A stretch of 55,952 bases of DNA from Didymodactylos carnosus (lineage: Eukaryota; Rotifera; Eurotatoria; Philodinida; Philodinidae), in NCBI GenBank assembly GCA_905250885.1, contig CAJNOQ010000298.1, positions 1-55,952 on the forward strand, in the 5' to 3' direction. The notes under the pieces were generated by a model. That model saw only the letters and a list, made by a program, of their open reading frames with translations. It was not told the DNA's origin and searched no databases. The position numbers were made by a program, and so were the translations under genes. Positions 38,573 through 50,522 of the stretch are shown one piece after another. Numbering within the stretch: position 1 is the stretch's first letter; each line of letters starts with the position of its first letter.

Positions 38573-40473
38573 ATGTCATCGTTGTTTGATAGTCTTAGTG
38601 CAAGTGAAAAAACTTCGATAGTTATCGATATTGGTCATGCATACACAAAGTATGATATATTATTGTTCTTAGCGAAAAAACAAAAGACAAAATTAATTTT
38701 ATATATTTGATCTATTTAGATGTGGTTTTGCTGGTAGTTCATCGCCACGTCATATAATTCCAACAAGTGTTTTAGTCAATGAAAAGGTAATTATGATTTA
38801 TGATTATAACAAAAAAATAAATAAAAAAAATAATAACGAAACGTATTTATTGTTATTTTAGGAACAACATATATTTGATAATCAATCTGATTTGGGTTTA
38901 TTACGTGAACAATTAACAGAATTTATTCGACTTATTTATTACAAGTAATTACCATTGAATAGAAGAGATTACTAGATCTATTTATAAAAATCATTTATAT
39001 TTAGATATATCATAGCTAATTGTCGTGATAGACGTGTTGTATTAGTTGAATCCGTTATTACACCAACAAAAATACGCCATTTACTCACAGATATATTTCT
39101 AAAACAATTTGAAGTATGTTGTTAAAACAAGCATTATATAATTGTCAAAAAACTTATTTTTTGTTTTTTATTCTCAGGCATCCTCATTAGCATTTGTTCC
39201 ATCACATTTAGCTGCCACATTTACATTAGGTCGTGCTACAGCATTAGTTCTAGATGTTGGATATGCGGAAGCACAAGTAATGCCAGTATCCTTCTGAAAA
39301 TAAGCTTTCTTTTTGCTTTTCTTCCGTGGCTGTTTAATTTCCATAACTTTTGACGGTAGCTGAAGGTGTACCATTAGCTGTACAATTTGATAGTTTACCA
39401 TACGCTGGAAAAGCAATCCACGGGTAATTTTATTGTCATTGTGTTCAAGTAAAAAAGTGTTGTTTATTGATGTTTTTGTTATCAGTCGTATACAGCAATT
39501 ATTAGAACAACATGCATCTGTGACAAAAAATGGAAAGAAACAGTTGTTTAAAGATATCAATTTAAAATTAGATCAAGAAATTTTGGAAGATATTAAAGGT
39601 AGTAGATATTTAGTTCATTCCTCAAAAATAATATTCCATTTGTTTTAATTTTTAGTTCGTTGTTGTTTTGTTTCACCATTTGAAAGAGCACAAATATATG
39701 CAGAAAATGATTTATTATCCCCAGAAAAACAACGAAAAAATGATGATGTAAATATCTTGTGAAAAACTGTTAAAAGTATATTTGATTTTCATGTGAAATA
39801 AAACTGACAATATTATTTATACTTTTAGGTTTTTAAGTCAGCTGGAAATGTTGATTATCCCGTTGTATCAGATATGATTATTCACATACCGGGTATTGTT
39901 AGGTTAGAACTTAGAGTTTCAATCATATATTTGGCTATTTTGATTTTTACATTTTAATTTTAGAGAATTAGCATGTGAAGTGTTATTTGAACAAGATATT
40001 GATGGAAAATCAATTGCCACATTATTATTAGACTCATTAGTTCAAGTATATAGAGTTGTTTATCATTTACTTTAATTATTATTAATTGTTGTTTTTCCTT
40101 TCAGTCCGCATTAGATATTCGTCGACAATTAGCCGATAATATATTGATCATTGGTGGTACGGCGATGATGCCGGGCTTTTTACATCGTTTGAATTCTGAA
40201 TTAATACATCTCGCTAACGTATCAACATATAACAAAAAATTAGCGATCAAAACATTTCATTATCATTCACCACCAGGTCAATTAAACTACGTAACCTGGT
40301 TAGGAGGTATGTTATAATGATAAGAGTTTTTTTTCTCCTATTTACTTCTTTGTATTCTTTCAGGATCATTCTTCGGTGCGTTAGATACACTTGAATCTCA
40401 ATCGATCATACGTGAGAAATATTTAGAGAATGGAATTGTACCTGACTGGTTCACTGGTGAACGAGCTGGATAA
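38573..40473 (+). CDS. ACTR10: Actin-related protein 10 (dynactin pointed-end subunit Arp11)
   Basis: Twelve exons: 38573-38649, 38720-38786, 38862-38944, 39005-39113, 39178-39285, 39356-39423, 39486-39598, 39656-39747, 39829-39902, 39964-40045, 40105-40306 and 40364-40473, 394 residues against about 417 in vertebrates. Family matches run throughout: SIVIDIGHAYTKCGFAG (phosphate loop), RDRRVVLVESV, VPSHLAA, ALVLDVGY, LPYAGKAIHG, NVDYPV, ACEVLFEQD, ATLLLDSLVQ, LADNILIIGGTAMMPGFLHRL, YVTWLGGSFFGAL, PDWF. Arp11 caps the pointed end of the dynactin filament with p25, p27 and p62, and serves dynein-driven transport. Eleven introns are short; ten are GT-AG. The fifth (39286-39355) begins GTATCCTT like a U12-type donor and its in-frame 3' boundary is not a normal AG; this is the only weak point of the model. 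A TTTTAG acceptor lies five bases before the ATG. Confidence 0.93.
39286..39359 (+). other. Candidate U12-type (minor spliceosome) intron in ACTR10
   Basis: The intron starts GTATCCTTCT directly after codon 148 (CCA), close to the U12 donor consensus RTATCCTTT. TTCCATAACT at about 39338-39347 resembles the U12 branch site TTCCTTAACT at the expected short distance from the 3' end. The protein alignment requires GTA GCT GAA GGT to resume at 39356, i.e. after ...TTGACG; the only nearby AG ends at 39359 and would shift the frame. Either the 3' splice site is non-canonical or this copy carries a small disruption. Confidence 0.5.
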
Positions 40474-43400
40474 ACGATCATTTTTACTCTATTTTTCAAT
40501 TTCGACGGTGTGTGTTGTTATTTTTTGTATAGACGGCGTACGTTTTGTTATTATATTTATATATTTTCATTGCAATATAATGGAGAGGTTTGATTTCTTA
40601 ATTATTTCGTGAATGATGATGATGTTTTAATTGATCTCAATTTTATTCGGTATTTTTATGACAAACTAGCTGATTACCCTCGATCCTACATGATATTTTT
40701 CAGTTATTTCTCCTTCTACCAAGAAAACCATCAACGTGCCAGTTTATCATTACTCTTCTAAGAGAATTTCAGCCGTTTGGATCCAATTTTCTGAAGCAGG
40801 AAGAAATTTTTGGCACAAAAGTTTACTTCGTCTAATAATTAAAATGATTGAATGACTTAGCAGTTTCTACGTATGTCTACTGGATGAGTCCAAAAAATTT
40901 CGACATGTTTAACAGACGTCTGTTAGTTTAAACAATCGGTTTCGTATATTTTTCGTCCTATCCTCGAACGTATTTAAAGATAAATATCGCCGAACAGCCA
41001 AGTTGACATCAGACTTCCATTTTCAAAGTTTTGTTTTCTTTACATTTACATGTTATTTGTAAAAAAAAGCCGCCCTGTTCTTCGTCGAATGAATGAAAGG
41101 CCTTTTTACCGAATACTTAGCTCTTGCATTAAGTATAGTCATACAGCCAACTCACGCTTATTTTGAGTTTTCCCATTCGTAGAATCCACGTATCACACAA
41201 CTAACACAATACGAAAAAGTTTCCTCGTTTTGGTTATACATCAATTGAGAGTGAAATCAAAACTGGTCTTTATCCGATACAAATACAACATATTGATTTG
41301 CTCAAGTCCGTTCGCATCACCACATCTCTGTAATGATAAAACAAGATATTTTTACAACGGATATGATATTTTTTTAATCATTTATATTCCAGTAATACAA
41401 GTGACACTTAGTGCGCGATAATTTCCGTGACATTGCTGATTGAACAATATTTTGTAGAGAATTGTTCGCTCTACAACATTAGCCATTCCAGTTCTTAGTC
41501 ACTCAAAGTTATAGTGATTTTACTTTACTTTTAGAATCTAAAAATTTAGATTACACTGATAGACTGTCCCTTGAAACTAAAGATACGAGACTTATTTGCT
41601 TCATCGTCAGTTCATTCGGAGACACTGAATACGAAGATAACTTTTGTACAAAAAAAAAGCTTTTCATCTACTGTGACCAGTTTTGTTCTTGATAGCCACT
41701 CCCATCTGTAGGCAAACATCTCCTTTTCTTGCCGCCTACTGCTCATTAACTTATATGTGTTGTTCTGTTAAAGTAAGATGTCGACAGTTTACACACAAGT
41801 TCTATTTTATGCGAAAAGAGAAATATCACTTCTTAGATTCCTCCAATCTACCTGTCTGATGTATTCTGATCATGTGTCAAAACTCTATCTCGTAAGACAT
41901 TTTTAGTCTATAGATATTTGGAAGATCGACATGGAATCAACATCAATTCATACTGTTCATCAGTTTCAAGATTTCTATAAAGTAAAATTTATCAGCGCGT
42001 CGGATCTCAAGAAAACTAGATTCAAAATAAACAAAAAAAAATGTTTTTTTATTTCGCCATTAAATGCTTATTAAAAAAACACACCTTTGTTTGAATTTTC
42101 AGTTGAAAAACCATCGCTTTCGGTAAAATTAGATTATAGTTGATGTATAACATTTCCTAAAAGTGGCAAAAATTCTGTTGCCTTATCCATGCACAATGCA
42201 TAATCCTGATGATATCAGTTCGTTGCTAGACAGCATTGTATAAATGACAAAGTATACCAGCATCCAGCAATATTCTCTGGCTTGTGTCGTTGTTTTTTCG
42301 TCTTAGTGTCTGTTTACTTATCGCCTTTTTGCTTTCCATGTAGAACTAGTATTGCATCTTAGTTAGTTTTCCTAAATTGCTGGTGAAGCAAAGAGCCGAT
42401 TCCAAAACTGAAAGAGAAAAAGCTGAAAAAGTGACGACGGTCGACTTTTCCAATTGATCTCTTTATTTTCTTATCCTTCTTCATTACAATCAATGAGAGA
42501 CTCCTTTTTCAGAAAATAAATATTGTATTTGTTAAAAGAAACAGCTATTTTTTTCTTAATCTCAACAATGAGTTGCTGTCAGATGTGTGAAAACTTTCTA
42601 TGCGTAAAAAATGGTCATTTACTAATGAGTTTCTTAGCTTTTATATTTATCTGTCAACTGTCACTTTGATTTACAGACATCAACAAAAAGATTTTAATAC
42701 ATGTTTCCAAGGAAAAAGCAAAAAAGAATGGCTCGACGGTGGCTGGCGTCCTTCAAAATTTCCACTTTAGGCGGTGGTTCAACCGATCGAACTACATCTC
42801 TAGTTCCGATAGTAGTGTAGGATAGTGGATCAACGTATGATTCAAAGACATAGATCTATTATTAGATAAATCTGTCAAGATATTCAGAAAGCAGACAAAA
42901 TACACGAAAATGAATATGGTTCATGGTACGCCTATATATAATAGTATGAGTTATATATAGTACATGAATCGGCAAAACAAATTGGTGATTTCATCGGCAA
43001 CACATCTTGTCTGCGTCAAAAGATAAACTTAAAGATTGTTGTCTAAAATGGCAAGAGACAAGATAAGGATGTTGTAAGAATGTGGATAAGACTAAGACGA
43101 GTGTGTGTTAAAACAATACACTACGAACAAGATGATAAGTGTTTATTATTATTTTAATGCATTAAGTTAAAAACTTTTTGGCATCAGTGATTTGTTTCAC
43201 AATCGGTTATACTGTATAAGATTCACGGCTATTTTTGATTTTTTCACTTCAGATTTTCCTTCTAGTGGGAGATGTGTCGAGACAGTGCAGCACGGCTATC
43301 ATGACTATGCCCCACTGGCAAAAAACCAGGTGCGCATTCAAATGTGACACTGTACTCACAGAACAGCATCGGCATAGCATTGATGCACATCCGCAATGTC

Positions 43401-43989
43401 AGAAACTTTTTCAGAATTCGTTATCGACATTGTTTTTATGCGTAAATCACGACATCGAGATTAATCAATGCAGCATTGGTTCACCACGTGGCTTTGATAT
43501 CTATTTAGTACGTTCCACTCACGCGCATACAAGTACCGGCTCCAAAAACTTGGTACTCGCCCAGTATTGATTCTTTCACGTAAATGACATGCATTTCTGG
43601 ATGTGCAAGGTAAGACACGAGTACCTAGCGTCAACTTGAATCGGATTATCAGCTTAAATTATTCATTTACAAACATTCATGTCTACTTGTTCACATTCAC
43701 ACCTCTGTCAATGGTTTTTCTTCACAAACAGTTTTTTTTCTTTTTTCTGTTCAACTATTGGAAGAGACTGGAATAAACCTTCCTCAGTCAGTTATTAGTT
43801 TTTCTCCTTAAGCGTCTTTCAAGAAGACACTAGCTTATTCTAGTCATAATAAACTCGTGTTAGTTGTTCTCTTAACGTTATTTTATTTATGTTTATTTTC
43901 ACCGTTTCTTTATCTCTATATTGCATACTCTATTTTCTTTTGTTTATTTCTGTTATTTCTTTTTCTTTTTCTCTATTTCATTTTTGTAG

Positions 43990-44060
43990 TTTGGCTCGAG
44001 TCATTGATATTACAGGTCAGTGATGACTGTCACTTTTCGTGAAAAAACTAGTCTTAATCT
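43990..44060 (-). repeat. Dispersed repeat, copy A
   Basis: About 71 bases that match 51264-51346 in inverted orientation; shared blocks include TTCACGAAAAGTGA, GTCATCA, CCTGTAATA, CAATGACTC and GCCAAAC. The two copies diverge by scattered substitutions and small indels. Likely a short transposon-derived repeat. Confidence 0.7.
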
Positions 44061-44520
44061 TACCTCTTACTTTTTTCGGTTTATTTAAAGCATTGATATA
44101 AAGTTTTGATATTAGCGGCCGTTTTTGTTCAAAAGCCTTTGGGTGAACTTGACATGACGTTTCATAGTCATCAATGTTTGATTTAAGCTGTCTTTTATCA
44201 AAGAAGAAAGAAAGAACCAAATACACAACCAAACTAATTCGTCCAAGTTTGTCTTCAACGTTTTTTTATCATTGATATCATAAAATTCACAAAGGACGGC
44301 TTCCATATGATTTACATACAAAACCTAGACGTTATTTATACCAGAACTTTCTAAATTTTTATGCTTTTGTCTGAGATATTTTTATTTTAAACCTTGTCGC
44401 TGAGGATGCGACTAGTGATGTCATCAGATAATATCTCAATAACATTATTTAGTCAAGAAGAAGTATAAGGAATGAAATGTTTAGACTTTTCTTAATTTCA
44501 AAATTTTATGCAATATATTG

Positions 44521-44540
44521 CTTAAACCTATAGGTTTAAG
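44521..44540. repeat. Perfect 20-base palindrome
   Basis: CTTAAACCTATAGGTTTAAG is its own reverse complement. A second small hairpin (GGATAAC / GTTATCC) lies 55 bases downstream. No associated gene. Confidence 0.8.
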
Positions 44541-45244
44541 GATTTTTAAACTCTTAGGGCTCTATGGAGATAGTACAATCAATCCACTTAGGGATCGGAT
44601 AACAAATCAAAAGTTATCCGGTCAATCAAATAAGGCAGTATTATTTTTTGAGATTTTCAGTAATTTTCTTTCCATGCATTCATTTGCAGGCAGCTTACAA
44701 ATAGGATCAAGTTAGGCACTAGAGCTTTCTCTATTGGTTCTCTAAGATAAAATTAATGGATGACTCATTTACACATGCGCTGCATTGAACGAATGTTATT
44801 TTTGCACGTAACTTAAGTTATGTTGAAAAAAATCCCGCTGAAAGGCAACAGTTTAATCAAAATTTAAAGTGTGTGTGCATTCTCTTTTATTCAGAGTGTA
44901 AACAGATCGTATATTTCTGTTCTGCTGGTTCACTGTGTCCTTAGTTTACATAATACGAGTTCTCTTTATCATTAACAATACTAGATAAGAAAAATTGACA
45001 AGTAAGGGTATGCAACGGGCATGTTTGAACAGTAAAAGGAATACAGACGTTTCACTAATGATAGGCCCAGTAAATGTGTTGAAATTAACTCTTGTCAACT
45101 CTCAATGTGGCTGATTGTTTAGCTGACTAATAAATATAGATTAAACTAATTGTTTTTACTTTGTTTTTCGTCTTTTTACCTTTTCAATAGTGTGTTCGTG
45201 TGAATGATTCTAATGTCTCTCCGTCTTCATTTCCTTCGTCTTCT

Positions 45245-45371
45245 GGGGCCTGTTTCTTAAAAAAACTTAAGTAGAAAATCTGACTTAAGTCAAACTTAAG
45301 TCCAAAAAAGTCTTTGTCTTTTTTAACTTAAGTAAGATTTTCTACTTAAGTTTTTTTAAGAAACAGGCCCC
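45245..45371. mobile_element. 127-bp miniature element with perfect 37-base inverted ends
   Basis: The ends 45245-45281 and 45335-45371 are perfect reverse complements (GGGGCCTGTTTCTTAAA... / ...TTTAAGAAACAGGCCCC). The interior repeats ACTTAAGT several times. There is no coding capacity. GGGCC-type ends occur in several cut-and-paste superfamilies; no convincing target duplication is visible, so the superfamily is left open. Perfect arms suggest a young copy. Confidence 0.85.
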
Positions 45372-45763
45372 TGACCTCATGCCAGTAAGAGTTTTGGGGT
45401 TCCCTTTTCTTACAATTTCTTTTAGTTTGTGTGTAATTAACTATATCTAAATAATTTTCTTCTGTTTGCAGTCTCGATGTTCGTGTTTCGTACGATCTAT
45501 GGTGAGCATACCAGAAACATCGATTTTGCTCGTTGAGGCAGGTCGGGAGTATTGTGTTGTACCTTTCGATTAGCACTGTAAGTCGGTCGACGTCAAATTT
45601 TTCTTTTTCTTATATTCTTAAAATTAGTTGTTGTTGCACTTTCAATAATATTTCATTTTTTCGTACTATTCTTGATTCTATAAATAAAGTGCTTCACATG
45701 TTCTCATCGTATATATTTCAGACTTGTACTCTGTTTTAGCATTTGTCTTTGTCGCCAGGGTAT

Positions 45764-45951
45764 TTCAAGTACTCGAAAAAGACACTTTCGATGAGCCGAG
45801 GGCTCAGAAGTCCCGAGCATCTCTGTTCGATGCCTTGAAATTTTTCTCGAGGGCTCGAAACCGATGATCCCTCGAACACTTATATCGAGGATCCGAAGTC
45901 GCACTTTTCGAAGGATCGAGCCCTCGATGAGAGCCCATTTTCGAGTACTCG
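45764..45951. mobile_element. TCGA-rich inverted repeat, likely decayed MITE
   Basis: The outer ends AAGTACTCGAAAA and TTTTCGAGTACT pair, and inner GAGGGCTCGA (45849-) pairs with TCGAGCCCTC (45915-). TCGA occurs many times, far above the surrounding sequence, and the element is richer in G+C than its flanks. Non-coding in all frames I can read. Confidence 0.65.
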
Positions 45952-46369
45952 TCGCATCCCTCGAATGACTTTTCTCGTGTACATGGGTTGTTCATTGTCT
46001 ACACTGTACATTACTTTAAACATGCTCTGCAAGAATATTTTATAGCAAGCAACAGATCAGTTTGCTATATCCTTCATAATGTTCGTGTTTAGTTAAGAAA
46101 GCGTTTAGGTTTTTATTACTTAGCAACGGCAGATAACTAACTCTGATAATTCAGCTTAATATATGAATCAAATGCAAAATGTACCGCTTCATCAAAGTAG
46201 GTCTCACGATCAGAAAAAATGAGACAGTTATTCTCTATCCTCTTCAAGTTTTTTATTTCTGTAACTGCCTGTTTAACGATTGTCTCGTTCCTTGTAAAAA
46301 TTGTAAAAAGATCTATCTGTTTTAAGATAATTATTCCAATCAATTATACAATTGTCGTCAGATAAAATA

Positions 46370-48147
46370 ATGTTAAATAACGGTGAGTGTTAACAAATAT
46401 TTCTTATTTATTCAACTATAGTTTTCATTTTCACAGATGTAAAAGAACAATCATTTGAAGAAACTGATCTTGTTTGGGCAAAATATATGTCTCATCCATA
46501 TTGGCCCGCCATGGTGTACAATGAAAATCATTCGATTTCAAGAGTATCAGGTGAATGTGAATTATTAATTACTTTCTTGATAAAATGTGTTTTTCTCGGA
46601 AATTTTAAATTAACAATTAAGATTACAAAAGAGAGGTTATATATTTGTTTTAAATCTTTGAAATATTTTAATCACTTCTTCTAGGTAGAAGAACTCGAGA
46701 ATCATTTCATGTGTACTTTTTTGGCGAAGTCATAACTCATGCATGGTAAATGGTTTACTCTTCTTTAATAGTTAATATTTATTTTTAACTTGATTTCTAG
46801 GGTATCGATAAGTTCATTGTTCAAATATTCTAGTATTAAAGAATTTAAAGAACGTTTAGTATATTTTCAATCACAAGTGAATATTACAAACTGATTGTTC
46901 AATGAATGCACTGGTTTGTTTGTTTTTCATATTCATTTAGGCAAAAACAAAGAAAGAAAGACAACAATATGATCCACCAAGCATATCCGCTTCGCAGCTA
47001 GAATCATATCAAAAAGCTGTTAACCAAGCGAATAAATTTAATGATTTAGAGTCAGATGAACGTATTAAACAATTATCAGAATTAATGAATGAAGCTCAAA
47101 CAGTTTATTCAATGTTTAACACGAATTATAAAAAAATAAAAACAGGTAAGCGTGTTGAAAAAGGTATGTTTATATAAGTTTGTTCAATATTTTCAAAAAT
47201 TCTAGATTCTGATTGTGAAAATATCGAAGAACTTTTTGAAGTTACCGATCAAATAATGACTACACCATCAGTCAAAAGAATATTTGAAAACGACAATGAT
47301 AAATCATTAAACAAGAAAGTGATGAAAACGTCTGTCAAACAAGAACTAAAAGCACCACACGTGGTAAGAAAATAATTAGTAGACTATTCTGAAAGTTTCT
47401 CAACACCAAATCAACCATGAGTAAACTCTTATCTAACAATCACTGACTAATTATTTGAAGAGTATTTATCAGTAGAAAAGAAAAACATGCAGTTAACTTA
47501 CATATTCTCTCTCGCTTTGATTAAATTCGTTTTCAGTTTTTGATCTATATATATCAGAGAAAAAGTTCGTCTCATTGTCCAATCAATCTCTATCATGAGA
47601 AAAATAGTTGTAAAAAGTTCTGTCAAAATATGAAACGTTTTGACAGGAACAGACTTCTCTTTGAATAAACGTTTTTTCTAGTACAATAGTTGAGTGCGAC
47701 ATAACTGTTAAAAGTAAAAGATAATATGTTTCATTTTTCCAGTTATCACCAAGCAGTGACACAAGTTTATCAAGTTCATTGTCATCATTCACATTTGAAA
47801 CAACATCTAGTTTAACTTGTCCATCGATTACATTTGTTGAAGAAAGTTTAATATTAGATGCTATTAATCGAAAATCTGATGGTACATTTTTTGGTTCAAA
47901 ATCAATTGCTGAACAAACATATGCACATATGGTGAAAGTTAATAATAAGAATCGTACATTACCAATTAGTGAATTTTGGTTTTATCTCTTTGTTTATCAT
48001 CATTTACCATCGTTATTTAAAAATCATCCAAATTGGTTAGTGGAACTTGAAACAGATGATCATGTATCATCATTATCGGTCTCTGATCAACATGAACAAC
48101 ATCGACGACAATTAATTACATTAATGAAAAGTTACCAAAATGAATAA
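46370..48147 (+). CDS. PWWP-domain protein
   Basis: Exons 46370-46382, 46437-46550, 46685-46745, 46801-46876, 46941-47145, 47206-47363 and 47743-48147 join in frame to 343 residues. The N-terminal PWWP domain (about residues 15-85) reads DLVWAKYMSHPYWPAMV, then FHVYFFGEVITHAWVSISSL; YWPA takes the place of the PWWP signature, and the aromatic residues that bind methyl-lysine on histone H3 are present. A charged helical region follows (KERLVYFQSQAKTKKERQQ). The C-terminal part (SLILDAINRKSDGTFFGSKSIAEQTYAHMV, then EFWFYLFVYHHLPSLF) is well conserved in style but I do not recognise it. No catalytic domain follows, so it is a reader rather than an enzyme; family beyond PWWP is undetermined. The tiny 13-base first exon is inferred from the in-frame GT-AG junction. 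Same strand as, and 0.8 kb before, the TBC gene. Confidence 0.85.
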
Positions 48148-48966
48148 TACTAGTTGATCGAAAAGCTTTTTTTTTTCTAAAGCATCTACTTCCTAAACTA
48201 TATATTTTTTTTTGAGTCATGTTTTTCGTTTATATGTAAGAAAATACAAAAAACGTTTTGACTGTGCCCTTTAGCTGTAGTGTTTTAGTTTTTTTTGAAA
48301 CTAAAAATACTAGTTAATTCTTTTGTGAGAAAACTTTATTTTTGTTAAAGCTATTTTCACTTGTTTCTTAATCCTCTTTTATTCTATGATTGTTTTATTA
48401 TAAAAGAAAATATACCATTATTTTTTCTTCAGATATATAGAACGATGGCTGACATTGTAAGTTTTGTTACCATTTTTCTATCTGTGTTTATGTATCGTTG
48501 TTTTTTTCTTTCTTTCTGTTGTATGCAAGTGATGAACATTTTTATTCAAACGTTATTGTTAGTTGAAAAGTGTCTCTAGCTTTTTGAAATAACTTTGTTA
48601 TTAGAGACAATGAAAAATTTTGTTGAATGAAAAAAAATGTAGTTTTGAAAGGGATTCTTGATACAATAATATTGATCCTAGTTGTGAGAGGAATGATTGT
48701 ATATGTTGATTTGCGGCATATTTGGCCTAAAATTTACATTCCCTCACACGTCTATCTGTTAGATGAGATGAAGAAGATGCATCTGTGTGCTCTTCATTTT
48801 CTTAAGTTCACTCTATGTATTAATGTATCTATTTTAATTATTTTCGTGCTACATTTCATTTATTCAACATCATATCGATATATATCATAGACAGTTTTTA
48901 CACTCGTTTTGATCTAACCGCGAAATATCGTATACTTTAGATGAAGGATACTTGTGTTAGGTAAGA
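48148..48966. other. Spacer between PWWP and TBC genes, with a possible short 5' exon
   Basis: About 0.8 kb. Around 48434-48456 a TTCTTCAG acceptor, ATGGCTGACATT and a GTAAGT donor form a credible mini-exon (MADI) that could splice to TTAG|GTAAGAATG at 48961 and extend the TBC protein in frame. Otherwise nothing is seen. Confidence 0.4.
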
Positions 48967-50359
48967 ATGTCATGTGATTATAATAATAATTCTCGTGACA
49001 CTAACAGTGGTAATATAAACGACAAATTATCAAATGAATCCATCCCATTTTCAATACCAGATGAGAGATGGGCACCATTAAATAAACAGACATTTCAAAC
49101 ATTTTTTGATAGTGATGGACGTTTAGTTAAAGAACATGAATTTCGTAAAGCTGTTTTCAAAGGTGGCCTCATACAAGAATTGCGAGCAGAAGCATGGAAA
49201 TATTTATTTTTATTTTATCCACCATTGATTTCTGCGCGTGAACAACAAACGATTGAAACAGAACGACAGTTACGTTACCAATTGATGTGTGAACGATGTT
49301 ATAAAGAAATGCCTGAAAAATTACGATTATCTGTCATTCATTCATCCACCACATATCCAAATGTACCACCAACAAACGCCTATTGTCTTATTCAACAAAG
49401 GATTGAAGCATATAAACATAAATTTCAATGGAATGATATGAATGAACATATTCAATTGATTCTAAAAGATATACCAAGAACAGATCGCTGTTCATCTATT
49501 AATAATCATAATCGGTTAACACGTTTGCTAATTACATTTGTTTGTTATCATCCATCTATTGGCTATGCTCAGGGTATGAACGATATGGCACAATGTTTTC
49601 TTAACGTTTTTACGTCTAATGAACATGAAGCATATTGGTGTTTTTCCTATTATATCACACAAGCAGCCGAACATTTTACTGAACAAGGTAATTTTTCACA
49701 TTGTATTTCTTTTTTTTATTCAACTGCATTCCTTTCCATTTTTAGGTATGGGTACGAAAATAAAACTGTTACCGAAACTTGTGGAAAAAATTGATAAGGT
49801 ATTATTTCAACGAATTTGTGAATTAAATGTTGAATTATGGACATTTTGTCATCGCTGGTTATTTTTATGTTTTCGTCGTGAATTTATTGAGGAAGAAGAT
49901 ACATTATTATGTTTCGAAGTTGTTTGTAGTCATTTTTTAGAAACAAATTCATTGATGTCTGACCGTCTGTTACACGACTATCAATTGAGACGATCAGAAA
50001 TTGAAGGAATTTGTATGACAACAAAAACTAAAAGTAATGACGAACAGTACTATTGTACATTTGACTATTTTGTCTGTATAGCAATGATTGAATTACTACG
50101 CTCATGTTTATTTGACTCTGCCGATGAATTAGAAGCTATGGAATTGATACAAAAACATCAAAAAACATTAAATGTTAATCAAGTACTTAATCTAGCTGAG
50201 AAATTATTCAAAGATTATTGTCAAATATTAACGACAAGCACTACGGAAACAACAGTGGATTTATCACCTGTTGAACAATCCTATCAATTAATCGAAGTAG
50301 GTGATGATATTATTCGAAAAAGTGTACCAAAAAATAAGAAGTCAACGATCAAATCGTGA
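48967..50359 (+). CDS. TBC-domain Rab GTPase-activating protein (TBC1D25/TBC1D15-like)
   Basis: Exons 48967-49687 and 49746-50359 give 444 residues. The region FQTFFDSDGRLVKEHEFRKAVFKGG precedes the TBC domain as in TBC1D25 and TBC1D15/17. The domain (about residues 66-335) has LRAEAWKYLF, the arginine-finger motif ILKDIPR (I165, D168, R171) followed by TDR, the glutamine-finger motif YAQGMND (Y200, Q202), AYWCF, FCHRWLFLCFRREF. Both catalytic fingers are intact, so active Rab GAP function is expected in membrane traffic or autophagy; the Rab target cannot be read from sequence. The N-terminus is short and asparagine-rich, without the ubiquitin-like domain of vertebrate TBC1D25. The protein might start four to six codons earlier through a spliced mini-exon at 48445. 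AATAAA lies at 50517. Confidence 0.92.
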
Positions 50360-50516
50360 TGATGCATTTTTCTGTAGATCTAGTCGTTTTCTTTTTTGTT
50401 ATGTGCAATATTTTTTTCAAAATAACAGTGAAATTAAAACACCGTACTACTGTGATCCTATGCATAAGTATCCTTTCTAATAATTGAAGTAACAGATTTT
50501 TCTATCATTTTCTCGA

Positions 50517-50522
50517 AATAAA
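50517..50522 (+). terminator. Possible poly(A) signal of the TBC gene
   Basis: AATAAA 158 bases past the stop codon, followed by T-rich sequence. Confidence 0.55.

Larger units (their letters stand above)
40474..46369. other. Gene-free 5.9-kb region with small inverted repeats
   Basis: No supported gene. It contains a locally G+C-richer open stretch at 43240-43570 (listed in findings), one copy of a dispersed repeat (43990-44060), a perfect 20-base palindrome (44521-44540), a 127-bp inverted-repeat element (45245-45371) and a TCGA-rich inverted repeat (45764-45951). Confidence 0.6.

Noticed and set aside
39174..39560. 128-codon minus-strand frame across ACTR10
   Set aside because: It overlaps confirmed ACTR10 exons and introns and has no family resemblance.
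40870..40910. CTGGATGAGTCC resembling a hammerhead core
   Set aside because: It lacks the matching GGAC-GAAA side; the stem cannot form.
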